Assembly: GCA_905221605.1 (NCBI GenBank) | Contig: CAJNDS010000227.1 | Span: 97,501 to 161,500, forward strand | Source of the DNA: Symbiodinium natans | Taxonomy: Eukaryota; Sar; Dinophyceae; Suessiales; Symbiodiniaceae | Length of the DNA: 64,000 nt | Direction: 5' to 3' | Shown: in pieces, positions 48,536-60,993 of the stretch | Layout: each line of letters opens with the position of its first letter | Position numbering within the stretch: the first letter of the stretch is position 1 | The notes under the pieces: model-generated | Told to the model about the DNA's origin: nothing | What the model saw: the letters and a program-made list of their open reading frames with translations, nothing else | Database searches by the model: none | Position numbers and translations under genes: made by a program

Positions 48536-49120
48536 CTACCTAGACTGAACACCATCTGTGAGGAAGTCGATGGAGCTCACGCCTGTAGACGCTGTGTAGA
48601 TGAAGAAATCGGTCTTTTCGATCACCAATGTTGTGCCCAGCTCGACACGCAATACACACGTACCTTTAAATCGAAGAAGAGCTTCTTTAGCATGCTGATC
48701 CAGCAAGGCCGTGCAAGCGCCAGTACACAAAATTGAGGTGTTACTTGCACGCCCCGGAGAGGCTTCGCGCTTCATCGATCGGGGGACTCCAAAAGGTTGT
48801 TTCACTTCAAGAGCCCTCTGAGAGGTGCAGATTTGATGCTGCTCCACACTCTTGTTGGCACTAAATTAGTTGCCGGCGCGGCTCCGGCACACTTTTTGTG
48901 GGCAAAGAGCCACTGGCCGATCCCTCCCTATATACGCGTTTCTGGGATATTCCGGGTTCAGGTTCCTGTGTTCGCTGCGAAGTCTTGAATATCTTGGACA
49001 GCGGTGCACCACATCCAGTCGGCTTCGTTTTTCTTTCCTCCCAGGCTACCGGCCAGCTGGCACGCCTCATTTAGCCTGGAGCCTGCTGGACCCATCACGG
49101 CGACATGCCAATTTTCTCTT
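48536..49120 (-). CDS. unrecognised gene, last two exons with stop
   Basis: Exon 48976-49120 follows acceptor ctgctgcag and ends in phase 0 at a GC donor (gcgaac). It reads ENWHVAVMGPAGSRLNEACQ, then ADWMWCTAVQDIQDFA. It joins to 48536-48817 (acceptor cctctcag), exactly 94 codons including the TAG stop: RALEVKQPFGVPRSMKREAS, then RFKGTCVLRVELGTTLVIEK, ending in LTDGVQSR. The intron is 158 nt. The phase match, stop and coding appearance make a real C-terminus likely. No family is recognised. The exon at 50264-50696 may belong to the same gene. Confidence 0.55.
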
Positions 49121-49684
49121 CTGCAGCAGCTCGACTGGTTTGGCAACACCTAGAGACATCGTAGCGACTCGGCCAAGCTCAGTCGAAAGTTGAGAGTCCC
49201 AATTTTGTGGAGACAGCTGACCTCAACCGCGTGCCAAGTGCTGACAAATCCTGTTAATCCTGTTTGCGAAGCCTTGTCAGCGCTCCGGAAGGCCAGCTGG
49301 GGCCGTCATACTGTTGAGACAAGCAGAAATGAAAGAGCGGGGGCGGAACCAAGAACGTCGTGCTGAAGGACAAGCGGATTTTCACGAAGAATGGCTCTAA
49401 AAGTAATCACTTGTCACAGAAGCATACGGAAGCCCTTAACCCAGACTTGCTTGGCCATCTCGCCTGAAGTCGGTTCGCTGCCGTGGCGTGGAGGAGGGGC
49501 CTGGCAAGGAGCACACCCATGAAGAAAAAAACTCAGCACAACATGCGGAACTCTTTAGGGCTGTCTTGAGTCACTGTGTTCAAGGCATCGCTGGGAGTTC
49601 CTTCGGAACCGATTCTGTTGGCTCTTCCGGCACATCCAGCTCATCCTCCAGCTCCTCGTGCGGGGTGACACACATAGCCGCTCT

Positions 49685-49757
49685 ACTTCTTCTCCTCCTC
49701 CTCCTCCTCCTCCTCCTCCTCCTCCTCCTCCTCCTCCTCCTCCTTCTCCTCCTCCTC
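49685..49757. repeat. (CTC)n microsatellite
   Basis: About 24 CTC triplets with rare TTC variants. A further pyrimidine-only block of ccctttccctttctctttc type lies at about 50077-50135. Confidence 0.95.
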
Positions 49758-50263
49758 CGTCTTAGCGCCTAGGGGATTCGGGAGTCACCAGGCGTCTTTC
49801 TTTCGAGGGACTTAGAGGGGTGCACCCCTCTGCACGGGCATCTCTGATGTCCGGACGAAAGCCTTTTGCCCCCAAAGTCGGTGCGCAAGGTACCTTCAGT
49901 GTAGTCAAACCCGACCACTGCCCAAGAAGCCTAAACGACAACTCGGGGACCGGGCCGCCAACGCGTGGTGACTCCGAATTATGTAGCTTGGGGCATGCCC
50001 CTACACTAGTCAGCAGTTTCTCTCCTTCTTTCGTTCGGGCTTGAAGGTCAGGACCACTGGGGGCCCTCCCAGGCCCCTTTCCCTTTCCCTTCTCTTTCTC
50101 TTCCTCTTCCTCTTTCTCTTTCGCCTTTCTCTGTTCCCGACTGCACGTGCACGAAGTCAGGCCCGGTCCGTCTGCAAGTATGGGATGACCGGCACCTTGT
50201 GCAAAGGTGCCTGGAAGCCTGCTCCAAGGAGACCTCGGCATCTAGAGCACTCGTTGCAGCATT

Positions 50264-50696
50264 TCAGCACATCAATGGTTTTACCACGATCAAGTGTTCT
50301 CGAACGACGACATGGGGAGATCTACATAAAGTGGAGTTGTTTGAATGGGCCAAAGAAACAAAGCTGCTTGCAGCCAAAGCACGGTCCTTCTTCACTTTGA
50401 ACTTTTCCTTGGAAAGCAACATGCACTGCTGCACAACGGAAACCGTGAGCTGTTCAGCTATGTTCAAGTGTTCCTCTGAGACCCAGGCCCAGTCCTGAGG
50501 AGTAGATGTTGCCTGGGTTCTCAAGAGGCGCGACTCTGCAGCGTCCACTTCCTGGGTGCAGTTGGCAGACAGGCTGAAAGGTCCTGCTGCTAGAGTGTGA
50601 AGAAGTCTCCTGTACTTCCCTTTTCTGTCAAGGTGCCGCAGAAGACTCCCGATCGACGCCTTCTTTCTCGTCGAAGCCCTTTCACAATGCACACGG
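50264..50696 (-). CDS. candidate long exon, unrecognised
   Basis: Following acceptor ttgtgaaag near 50680-50690, an open frame of about 140 codons runs to a stop at 50264. It reads ASTRKKASIGSLLRHLDRKG, then QDWAWVSEEHLNIAEQLTVS, then MLLSKEKFKVKKDRALAASS. It is basic and helix-rich in appearance. The true donor may lie before the stop. The plus strand is open here too, which lowers confidence. Confidence 0.35.
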
Positions 50697-50710
50697 TAAG
50701 CTACACTCAA

Positions 50711-52254
50711 AATCTCAAATTAGCAGCTTTGACTCGATACGATGTTCAGCAACGATTCCTTGCGTGAAGCTAAGTGCGATTGTCAGGCGACATGCAGGGG
50801 CACCAGATCCACCTCACTTGCTTTCCCCCGACGGCCCAGGCACCCGAATCTGTTTGCTTTCATCCCTACGGTTCATGTTCTTCGTACTTCTTGTCTACAT
50901 AGATTTCGGTCAGCTATGCACAGCACGTCGCCCAGTTCCTGCGACCACGTCACCGGTGCATGTTGCATGATGGGGCGCGCGACTGGGCCGGAGGAGTGCT
51001 GGATAGAATTCTTGTTCCATCATTTTCACGTGATATCACTCACAGTGCAGGAGTGCACTTTCGAAGGGAAGCACACAAAACTTGCAACATTGGAGTGGTG
51101 AAATGGAACGATGTCACAAGGGAACGCTTCCACGGCCACACTCAACAAGTGCACACCTAGGGAGAGTGGCATCAAACTTTCTGCATACTGCGCGTCTGGG
51201 CAGGTTTGTGGCATTAAGCCGGCGGTTATAGAGCCCCTGACTGCGCCCTTCTGTGATTGTCTTCGTGTTACCTCTGCTTTATCTGGCAGATGTAGCAAAC
51301 TTTAATGTTCTTCTACTAGAGGCAAGCGAAAAACGCACGGCACAAGGAAAGTACAAATTTCCATACCATGGTGAAGATCGGAAGTCCAGGTAGCAATAGG
51401 TAGTCAAAGACTCAAAGAATACAAGTCTGCAGCGTGCTATGACAAACACGAAACCAACTAAAAAATGCAAGGAGGCGGTGAGTTGCTGGCTGAGTTGATT
51501 GAGCCCAGAGAACCTACCAGCCCGTGTCTCCATCGACCATTTCACGAGGCAGCACACGCATGGTAGCGCACAAGCTCCGTTGCACGGTGATGTGGCAACT
51601 GGAAAATTCGAAAGAAGCCTGGCAACTGACGTCACACGTCTCGGGGGCCGAGAGGGATGTGGCTGATGTGGCTTTGCAGAAGGTCTAAGGTAAGATGTGC
51701 AGATCCTTACAGACTACAGCCCTCCCAGCCCCAAATCTCGAAACGGGGCTTTTACAGTGACCGAGAGAGCGGCCTCTAGGCCAGCACTCACTTGTTGGTC
51801 ACAGCTCTGTACCCAGCGATCCACTGCCTAACAAAACAGCATTTGCAGTGCCTGAAACGCACAAGGCAATACCGTTACGTGCTTTCAGGTGGGGGCCTGC
51901 TCAGTAGGTGTCTAAGGAAGGTCTGCATTCGTTGGAAGACATCCCCGTTCACAACTTCCATGCTGGGACCGAGACAGGGAGACTGTATCTCAGCGCGGCC
52001 ATCTGCCTCGCTCCTTGAGCGAGTCTCTGGCAGTTGTGTCTCAAATTGCGCGGAAATGTCGGGGTGTATCGGGGCCTATATGAATTTTCTTCTGAATTTG
52101 AGACACATCCCCAGGCCTTCTGCTGACTGAAAGCATAACAGGTGCCTGCTTTCATGAAGCAGGGAAAGAAGCGAGCCTGCTCCTTTTGTGCATTTGCTGT
52201 GTTGATGCTAGTAGAGTGCTCATCGCCGAAACGCGCTCGCTTGAAGATTGTAAT
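50711..52254. other. spacer between candidate exon and the DnaJ 3' end
   Basis: No exon chain, repeat array or family match is seen. The end nearest 52254 should include the 3' untranslated region of the DnaJ gene. Confidence 0.45.
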
Positions 52255-55200
52255 CTACTGTTTCGCGCCGTTGCGGAGCTCCGTGACCTTCTCCTCCTCA
52301 TCTGAAGACAAGTTCCTGGGAATGTTCACCTTCACGGTGATGTAGTGATCACCACGCTCCTGTCGATTCAATATGGTGGACACCAAACAAGTCCAACATC
52401 CCCGCGATCACATCCTTGTTCAGACATGCTTTCCAGAAACAAGCCTTCACACAATAATCATACCGTTAGTTGTATCTATGAACCAGTTAACAGACCCAAA
52501 CACCTAGTCTGATCGACGCCAGCCCCTGCAAGTAAAGCGCTGCAACGATGGTGCAACATCGGTCTGCTCAGTCCTGAGGTTTGCCGAGCTTTGGCACACC
52601 TCGGCCTCTGATTCGAAGACGCGTCTCAGGCTGCGTACCTCACAGCTAGAAAATACCCGCGGAGCCTTCCACACAAACTTTGAACAGGTCCGGCCTTTCG
52701 GCACTTTGATTTCTGCGTCCCCATCAATGGTCTTCACCTGGCTGTGAACAGGCCAGCCCCTGCGGACCAAGAGCATCTCGGCTGACACACCCAGGGTCAG
52801 ACCTAGTGACCTAGATTGACCTAGACTCTTCGACTGCCTGAGCTTGGTGCGCTCTCGACCCTCTCGAGTTCCGAGCCTGGCCTTGATGGAGGTCCCAAGA
52901 ATGGCATCGAACACACCCACGGAGCTCTCGGTATAAATATCAAAGTCTTCGCGCTGAAAATCGCTGGAGTTCCTTTCGGAATCACGCAATGCACGAATGC
53001 GGACTCGTGAACGAAAAGCCTCCGCATCTGAAGCCTCAGCCTTGCATGCCAAGCCACTCGACCTTCACTCCAATATAAAGATCTCCAGCGGGACCCTTCT
53101 TGGATCCTTGCTTTTTGACCGTCTAGCAGTCTAGCAATCAGAAGTCGCAACCGAGCTTCATCGAGCATTGCACACCTTCTCATGTGCACAAGCAGAGTTC
53201 GCTGATCCGGTCCTTTGTCACCTTCACCTCTAAGCCGAAGCTGGTTGCCTTAGCGCTTCGAGTTTCGAGTGCATCGCACGCTTGAGCCACACTGGGTCAC
53301 CGACCAGTATTGCAACCTGCTGGCACCTGAAATCCCATCGGCTGCCCGTCACTTCTAGTATGTTGAAGCACAGGCATGCCTTGACGGTGACTTCTTGCCT
53401 GTTCGGTACTGTGCCCTGGCCGCCACAGTAGATTTCGGTTCATGTCGGTTCACTGCACTCTGCAACGCAACGCATCGCATGCCTTGCCCGAACAGGTGCT
53501 GCATACAGCGGAAGGATCGATTCCAGAACCATTGCACGCCGGGCAAACCTTCATGGATTCATGCATCCCCAAACATTTAAACATGTCTGCCAAAGTGTCA
53601 TAGGTGAACTTGACACGACATGCTCAGGTTGCTCTTCACCGAACCACCGAACCCAGGTATGGCCTGCTGTGTCTGCATGACCCCGAATGGTGTTTGCATG
53701 ACTTGCAGCACCTCAGCACAGCATGACAGGACAGCTGGAACTCGCAAAAGGAGGCACTGGGCTCCACGTGCGATTCAACTACCAAAGTTCTGTACCAAGT
53801 ACATGCCCAAGACAACGTTACGAGCACTGCAAGCTACTGCATCACAGCAGCAGAGCCCGTCCCACCGCATTGACGACACTGAGTCTGTCCTGCATGGAAA
53901 AGACACAACCGCAGCTTTTGATTGCAGCGATTAAACAACAGGATTCGCTTAACGAGATTACTGGGAGACGACCTACACCCGGCTTGACGCCAGTGCCACT
54001 GCAGGTGCCGCACGACCTGAGCAGAACAGAACGTGATTGCTGGCAGCTCGGAACGGAGATGAGGCACATTGGGCACATTGCCACACTCTTAGCCAAGGAG
54101 CTCCTCGCGTCTGATGTCCACTTTCTGCTCGCCACCAAAGCAAGCGGTCCTTAACGCAACCGAACTAAACTTCTTATTGCCAACAGCAGAAAGCAACAAC
54201 AATTCGCTCGCAAACCACAAACCCCCCCCCCATCGCTGGAGGAGCTGCAAACCGATGCCGTGGAGGGTCCTGCCTGTCGGCTCCTACAGAGTGAGCGCCT
54301 CAGACCCCCCCCCCGGATCTGGACCCTTCCTCCCCTTTTGAGGGTTCCTCCTTTCCTGTCTTGGGGCCGGTCCGGCTGCCGAGGCGGCGCGCGGAAGCGT
54401 TTACAATTAGCTTGTACGAGCCTCCGGGCGTGTCTGCTCGCCCCTGTATTCGGGGTCATAGCTGCTCCAACTGAAAAGCTCAGGGCCAGCGCTTTAACAG
54501 GTTCACCCCCCCTTGTGCCCAAATGAAGTCCGCAACGCCACAAACTCGTCCTGCGCCCCTGTCCCTTGTGAAAGCATGTTGCCGGCGGCAAGGCAAACAA
54601 AAATGTAACTCGGAGCCTCCATTGGGTTGTACTGGGTTGCCCTCCAGAGTGTTTGCCGATTCGGACGTGCGAAAACAAGCCCCACCCACTGGCACTTGGC
54701 CGACATCGGTGGCTGTCTACCTCCAAGGTCAATGCTCAACCGAAGGCGCCTAAACCCCACAACCGACAAATCCCGCAATCCAGACGCACCTGGGCCACAC
54801 AAGGGGCCGGGTGCCTGATCTCGCAATGTGCGTGATAGCTACTAATCGGCCTTCGGCCCCAAACGCTGTCTCGGTGACTATGACTCATCGAAACGAGCCC
54901 TGCCAGAACGTCAGATATCTCAAGGGGCCTCCCACTTCCCTACACGTGGCTGGCATCACTCACTTTCCATCGGTCCTGCATCTTTGGACTGTGCTCCCAC
55001 AGCCCTCTTCTTTTTCCACCGCCCCAAACTGTTTCCGAAAAGCTCTTGCCTCCCCAGTCTTCGAAAAGTCCTTGATTTCCGCACAACCTCCCCTCGGTGT
55101 CGTCACCGTCCTGGGTGTCCTCGGCCATCATGCGCAGTGCGCTTGAGCTTACACCTCCGCATTGGAACTCCTCTTCCGGCTCTTGCCCTTCCTTGGGCGC

Positions 55201-56248
55201 TGTGGCGTTCGTTGGGAGCGCTGGTACGCTGGACTGCGCTGCCCCCAGGTGTTGTGCTTAGTGATGGCGGTGCACCCCTTGTTGGGTTGGCTGCAGGTGC
55301 GGAAGACGCTGAACCCCTTCTCCCATCTCCCTTGCGGGTCCAGCAGGATCCCTTTCCGGCGGGCGGATGCCCTCCTCCCGGTTCTGCGACCATGTCCATA
55401 CGCTCTGGACCTCCTCCGGGCGATAGTGCGCTGTGGCGTCTTGGGCCCCCTGCGTACTCTGCTACAGAGACCCCGTTCCTCCTCCCAGCACCCATCCATG
55501 GCCGCTCCGTACCAGGCATTGGCTAGCCTCTTCCATTTAACCTTGACGAATTCCCAGGCAATACATACCGAAAGTGCGACACCACTTCTGTTCCCCCCCA
55601 CCCTCTCTTTGGGCACGGGTTTCCCTTCCAGAGCGGCGGGCTCCTCATTCATACCTTGCTCATACACGAATGCCCCCTTATTCAACCGGCGGCCCCTCTA
55701 CGCTTTGGTACCCCAGACTTAAATGGCTCCTTACTGGCCCAAGCCGGGAGCGGGTTCCTACCTGAGCCTTCCTTCTTGCTTTATCATGGGGGGGGGGGAG
55801 GGAGGGGGCGCAGGGGGGTTTCCTAAGGTCAAACCTGAGTCTTGCAGAACAGCCTTGGGAGCCGCGCAGGAAGGGGATTGTCACCTCCAGTTGCCTGAGC
55901 TGACAATACCGCCACGATGGTTTACAAAATGAGCACTATTGAGCACTTCAACTAGAAGCTCTGACTGTGCAAAGAGACGAGCTCAATGCAACAGAGCTGT
56001 CCACCTGAACTTAGATCATTGCCTGAACGCCCCAAACATATCTACTGTTTATCAAGAAGCAGCCGGAGCTTCTTTCCTAAACAGCTTAGCGTTGCTTCGG
56101 TAAACAAACTTGTCCGTCATGAATCACGTAGTAGCAATGACACCTCCAGAATCTCATACACTGTGTTCGCAAAGCGCAGATGCTGCCTGGCTGCAGGTCT
56201 GCACCTTTCTGCGGTCCTGACTGTCGCTGGCGTCGGCCTCCCATACCT

Positions 56249-56280
<32 letters not shown>

Positions 56281-58684
56281 TCCACCAAACCTCGGCCCCG
56301 ACGATGCGCTGCACACTGCCAGGATGCAGGGAGAGCCTCTCCCTCCAAGCACCAAAGCGATTTGGGGTTTGGGCTTCAGATTACTTCTAGGCTATATATA
56401 GGATTGATGGAATTTCTCGGCGCTATAGGTTTGAAAGGTTCTGTGGGCTTTGTACGTCTCACGTTCTCGGGGCTGAGGGAGCCAAACCACCGCACTATCG
56501 GAAATTGAAAGGCTGGGAATGTTGGGCTGCTGACACTTTAGCATCATCGAGCAGCTCAGCACAACAAGTAGCTCGGCAGCTCAACTCTCCAAGTGTAGCC
56601 AGGAAGCATTTGACTTAAGAGCTCCTCGAGACCCATGCCGCCCATGCCACCCATGCCGCCAGCTCCGCCCATTCCGTTGACGCCTTGCGCATCTTAATGG
56701 CAGCGACAACCGCAAAACTCAACACTCGCAACGGCTGCAGGCTTGAGAAATCTAGCCGTCGGTGTCTGCCGCGCCTGCTTCTCCGAACCTTGGCACGGTG
56801 GTTCCGTTCAGTACCGTTCAGTCAAGGTCAAGGTCGCATGAAAGAAGCAAGGACCATGCCAGGACAGATGTGTCCAACTGCAGGCCAGGGGCTGGTCGTA
56901 CATCTGTCTCTTTTGTGGGTCAGACAAAACCTGAAAGCATTTGACATGCACCTCTCCAAATCTCTCAAAGCTCAAAGGCTCAGGCCCAAAGGAAAAGTGT
57001 CCCCCAGCACGACACATCACCATGTCGGCCTCGTAGGCTTTCGCTATGCTTTGGAACTTCTCTTGCGCACCAGGCTCCTTATTCACGTCCTCAGTTCTCA
57101 CCCAAATCATCTGTCAGCGGAACGGTAGCTGAACAGAAGCGAAACCCAATAACAGCAAAGTCGAGCACCGGGTGCCACTGTCGTGCGAGCTTGCGGAAGG
57201 CAGTCTTGAGGTCCCTGATGCAGAAACTCAGACCGAAATTCGGATTCACCGCAATGGCCCTTACTCCGAGAAAGCTAAAGCAAGGGCACTGCATGTCATG
57301 GAAAGAGGGCCAAAATGCCGTGTTGCGTGTCAGTACCCCCCCCCCCCATGGTATTCCCCCACCCCCACCCCTAAACCCTAAACCATCTAAACCCTAATAC
57401 ACTATGCCCTTACCCCTAAAACCTGCAGCCCTAAACAAACCTTTACAAAGCCCTAAAGTGCTCTGGGCAAAACCCGAAGCCTTGAAAACCCTAAACCCTA
57501 CAACCCTAAACACTAAAACCCTAAACTTCCTAAACCCCTCCGCCTAGCTGTTGGCATTTTTGGAGACTCGAAAAGTCACGACATTGACGAGAAACACCGA
57601 GCAACGGGGGCTCCATCCCTGGAATCGTCGGTGCTGGTGAGGCTTCAGGGTCCCAAAACGATGCCAAAACGCAGACTTCCGCAACGGCGCGGCACTCACG
57701 AATGCTGGCGAATGCTTGCGAACGCTTTGGCAAACTTGCTGGTCACCTCTTCTACACAGACCAAACTCTTTAAACGAGAACCCTCACACATTAGGGGACA
57801 AACCGCAACATGTTCGCATGCGCTGCCTGCGCTGGTGAGCTTTGGCCAGCATGACATAACATGATGCACACATGATGATCTCGTCACGAAGGTTGGACAA
57901 GCCAGCAAAGCGAGCGCGCACACCGTAAAACATTGCTGATGGTGAGCGTGCTATAGATAAGCGCGCCTGTCCACGGTGCTCCAAGCACAGTTGTTTGGGT
58001 GCTCCCTTTGCTTGAGTAATCATTTGTTCTGTGACCAAGCGCGTGCATCATAATTGGCAGGTTCTCAAGTTCAGTTCTGAGGCACAGCCTTGCTGCACAT
58101 TAGGCCATTAAGGCTGTCTCTGTTCGGGCTCTTTCGAGTGGAATTTCTGGCGCGGCTGACGAGTGCGAGATGTTGGCCCTCCGTGCTTCAACTACATTCT
58201 GAATCCTATATTTGCTTGATCATTGCGCTGGTTTCCAATGAGTGCTGCTGTGCAGATTCGGCAAGCCTTTCCGAACAGTTCTTGCTCACCCCCAGCACCT
58301 CGTAGTAGTCCTGATCCTTGGTGTCTGGCACTGTCTGAGCTCAAGAATTACTGCTCAGCAACGTGACACAACGCAATCCCACGATTTGCCAAGCAACACC
58401 ACCCCGTGCTCTCAGAGCCACCTGCTTGCCTCGCACTCCTTTTCGCAAACTCATGTCTCTGAGTTCAGCGGCCCCATGATTTGGGCCGTGGTTGCATATG
58501 CCCCGGGTCCTCTAAGACCCAGTGCACATGCCGAAGCGGCACCAGTGAGGGCCATCATGGCAGGCCCTGTCGCAGGCCCTGTCGAGAAAGACCTTCTTTG
58601 GAGCACCTTGGAGAAATCATTCGCGCAAGCCCTGCAAAAACCCTGGTATCTGCAGCAGCGCTTGATCACACATCGTGCAGACAT
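52255..58684 (-). CDS. type I DnaJ (Hsp40) co-chaperone, probably mitochondrial
   Basis: J-proteins stimulate Hsp70 ATPase and deliver unfolded protein. The ATG at 58684 opens a basic presequence with a cleavage-like RRSFSTGPA, pointing to mitochondria. The J domain is spread over exons ending at 58267 (QDYYEVLGVSKNCSER), then 57169-57214 (DLKTAFRKLARQWHP), 57030-57089 (DVNKEPGAQEKFQSIAKAYE) and from 56930 (VLSDPQKRQMYDQ). HPD is split by an intron. A Gly/Met-rich region follows (about 56.7-56.25 kb). Zinc-finger repeats are CGTCSGTGVKPG (about 54.0 kb), CRQCGGTGSA (about 53.86), CPACNGSG and CSTCSGKGTV (53.54-53.4, spliced). Between the second and third lies VMQTPFGVMQTQQ. Substrate-binding parts are RGEGDKGP, KGPAGDLYIGVKV, FDIYTESSVGVFDAILGTS, DGDAEIKVPKG and, at the end, GDHYITVKVNIP, with a stop at 52255. 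One exon is only 36 nt (53380-53415). Most donors are GC. It is closest to bacterial DnaJ and mitochondrial Mdj1/Tid1. Confidence 0.93.
55780..55825. repeat. G-rich tract inside a DnaJ intron
   Basis: Runs of 10, 3 and 5-6 G, separated by single bases, lie in the long intron between the Gly/Met region and the first zinc-finger exon. Confidence 0.85.
57335..57535. repeat. telomere-like CCCTAAA block inside a DnaJ intron
   Basis: A C13 run, then aaccctaaacc and related units continue to about 57535. The block lies wholly within the 1052-nt intron (57215-58266) that splits the J domain between SER and DLK. Confidence 0.88.
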
Positions 58685-59262
58685 GAATTCACACAATTCA
58701 AACTCAGCCACCAAGAATCCTGCACATGGTCATGTGGCGACCGTTAACTACTCAAAAGCTCGAGTGCAGCTATGGGATGACACGGCGCTGGATGACCGGA
58801 ATGCGCCAGAGCCTCGGAAGCTTGGCAGAAGAGGAACCAGGCATACCAAGGCATTCTGCTCCCAATCAGCAGAGGCAAGACTTTGCCTCTTTCTTCGTAC
58901 ACCCATAGAAACCACTTGTGGCGCACTGTTGGCCTTTCGTCTTCATGCAGCTGCACCGAACACATTTGCTTCATGTGCTTCTACGGCGGAGGCTATTGCC
59001 GTGTGAAGAGTTTGGAAAGAATGCGTATGGGATCATATGGGTTTTGTAAAGTGTTCAAAAACTTTGCTCGGTATCTATAACGGGTGTCGAATTGCGATTC
59101 GTATGGTTCTGAGGCAATTCCTGCTGATGTCATGACAGCTAAAGCAAGCTCCCAACGTCTTTCAAACAGCGGGGCCATTTGCAAGCAAACTGCTCTTGCG
59201 ACGGGTTCGGTAAGGATTCATACGCACTTTGCCCTTTGGAAAGAGCTTGCTGGCACGAACAG

Positions 59263-59305
59263 CGGGGGGAGGGAGGGGGGGGGGAGGGGGGAGGGGGGTT
59301 GCGCC
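59263..59305. repeat. G-rich tract
   Basis: Blocks of 5-10 G are separated by single A (ggggggagggagg type). It lies immediately before the T-rich array and could form quadruplexes. Confidence 0.9.
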
Positions 59306-59339
59306 CTTATTCTCTTGTCGGGGCGGGGTGGAGGTTTCG

Positions 59340-59810
59340 GGGTACGCTTTGATAGGAAATTCTTTTTACTCTATAGTTTCATAAGAAAACCTTTCTTCTC
59401 TCTAGATATGCTCTATGTTTTGTGTTCTAGTAGGAAAGTTGTTTTTCCAGATGTCAATTGGAAAACAAAACCTCTATGTTCTCTATGCTTGAATGAGGAA
59501 ACCTCTATTTTCTCAATGTTTTACTAGTTTAATCGGAAACCTTTTTTTGCTCTATATTTTAGTAGGAAACCTCTACTGTCTCTGTACATAATCGGACAGC
59601 CTCAATTTTTCTCTATACTTTCAGAGGAAAACCATTATTTTCTCGACGTTGTCACCACACAACCTTCATTTTCTCAGAACTTTGTCTTTTAGTAGGACAA
59701 CTTGTATGGTCTCTATACACTTCCAATCTCTATTTTCTCTAAGAATTTAATAGGAAAACCTCTATCTCTTTCGAGAAGTCGGAAACCTCCATTTCTCTTT
59801 ATGTAAAATA
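59340..59810. repeat. T-rich degenerate tandem array, unit about 45-50 bp
   Basis: The unit approximates agtaggaaacctctattttc followed by tctatatttt. About ten copies occur with heavy divergence, recognisable by recurring ggaaacctctat and tttctctat. The following 300 bp (to about 60170) are also strongly T-rich on the plus strand, without clear units. Base composition differs sharply from the rest of the window. Confidence 0.8.
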
Positions 59811-60993
59811 GACATTGACATGAAGTAGTGGGGGGTTTTGGGGGGGTTGGGGGTCTGGAAAAGGATTCCTATTACTTTTCACGCAAGTTCTTTTCTGGGC
59901 ATGAACTAAACACGAAAAGGGAGTTGCAAACTCTTTCTGTCTTTTCTCTATATGCATGTGTTTGCTTATTTGCTTCTTCGTTTCGTTGCGCTTCTTTGTT
60001 TGTTTTGTTTGCTTTTATCTTGTTTGGTCCTTTGTTTGATTTTTTTCGTGTCCTTTTTCTCTATCTATCTATTTCTCTTTCCTTATTTACTCATATTTCT
60101 CTACTTCCTATCCTGTTTCTTCTGTGTTTATTTCTTTCTGGCTTTCTGAAACACATTGAAGTTTTCTACTTAGGGTCCTCGAATATTTGCTAGGGAGTAG
60201 CGTGGGGGGGGCACACCCCCATAAACATACTCAAGCCCAAGCTCCTTGTGTCGGTGCATTACAAAAACCTTCCCAAAGCCTCCATGAAATCACGCGGCCT
60301 GGCCTCAATTTTTTCCAAAATCTGGCTTCAGCCATGTTCCTTCGATCAATTCCTATCTTAATCTAAGCCAATCTAATCTAAGCAACTGGTCGTCCCAGAG
60401 CTGTCCGGCTGGGAGCAACAAAGCTGCGATCCTTGGCACAGGTGCATGTTGCGTAGGTGCGCATGCGTGAAGCAATCGTGCTTCCAGGCGGCATCTGCAG
60501 CTCTGATATTGGAGACCGTTGCCAAAGCGCAACCGATCACCGCCGCAGCCTTGGAAACCAGGCACCCTACATCGAGCTTCCGCAGGAGCTGCCCTGCGAC
60601 AGCAGCGCGCCTACAAGTCAAAGCAAAAAGTTGGGTTTAAATTGCATGCAACAAGTTCCAAGGAAGAGACAGCATCAGGTCTCCAAGAAGAAGGGCCACG
60701 TCTGCCTTTCCTGGAAGTCTGCAGCCTGATCTGACGTTTGGGAGACATCTGAACAGCTACACCGGTTCAAGGCACTGAGCTAGGCACATTGCGAAAGAAG
60801 AAGGGAGTCTAGATACACGCACAAAACTTGGTTGATCCCAAATGCGACATCAGGATACATCAGGTCATCATGCAACAGGCAGATGTCTTTCCAAGCCCTT
60901 GTCGCGTATAGCGATGCATGAACGACGATTAAGCATTTGTCTGCAAGAAGCGGCTGAGTGATGAGGGATTTGATTGTGTGCAAGCTTGCCCAC

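Noticed and set aside
57551-57572. VSKNANS on the minus strand, resembling the J-domain segment LGVSKNAS
   Set aside because: The exon ending at 58267 already encodes LGVSKNCSER and joins in exact phase and length to DLKTAFRKLA at 57214. Using VSKNANS would break frame and duplicate the segment.
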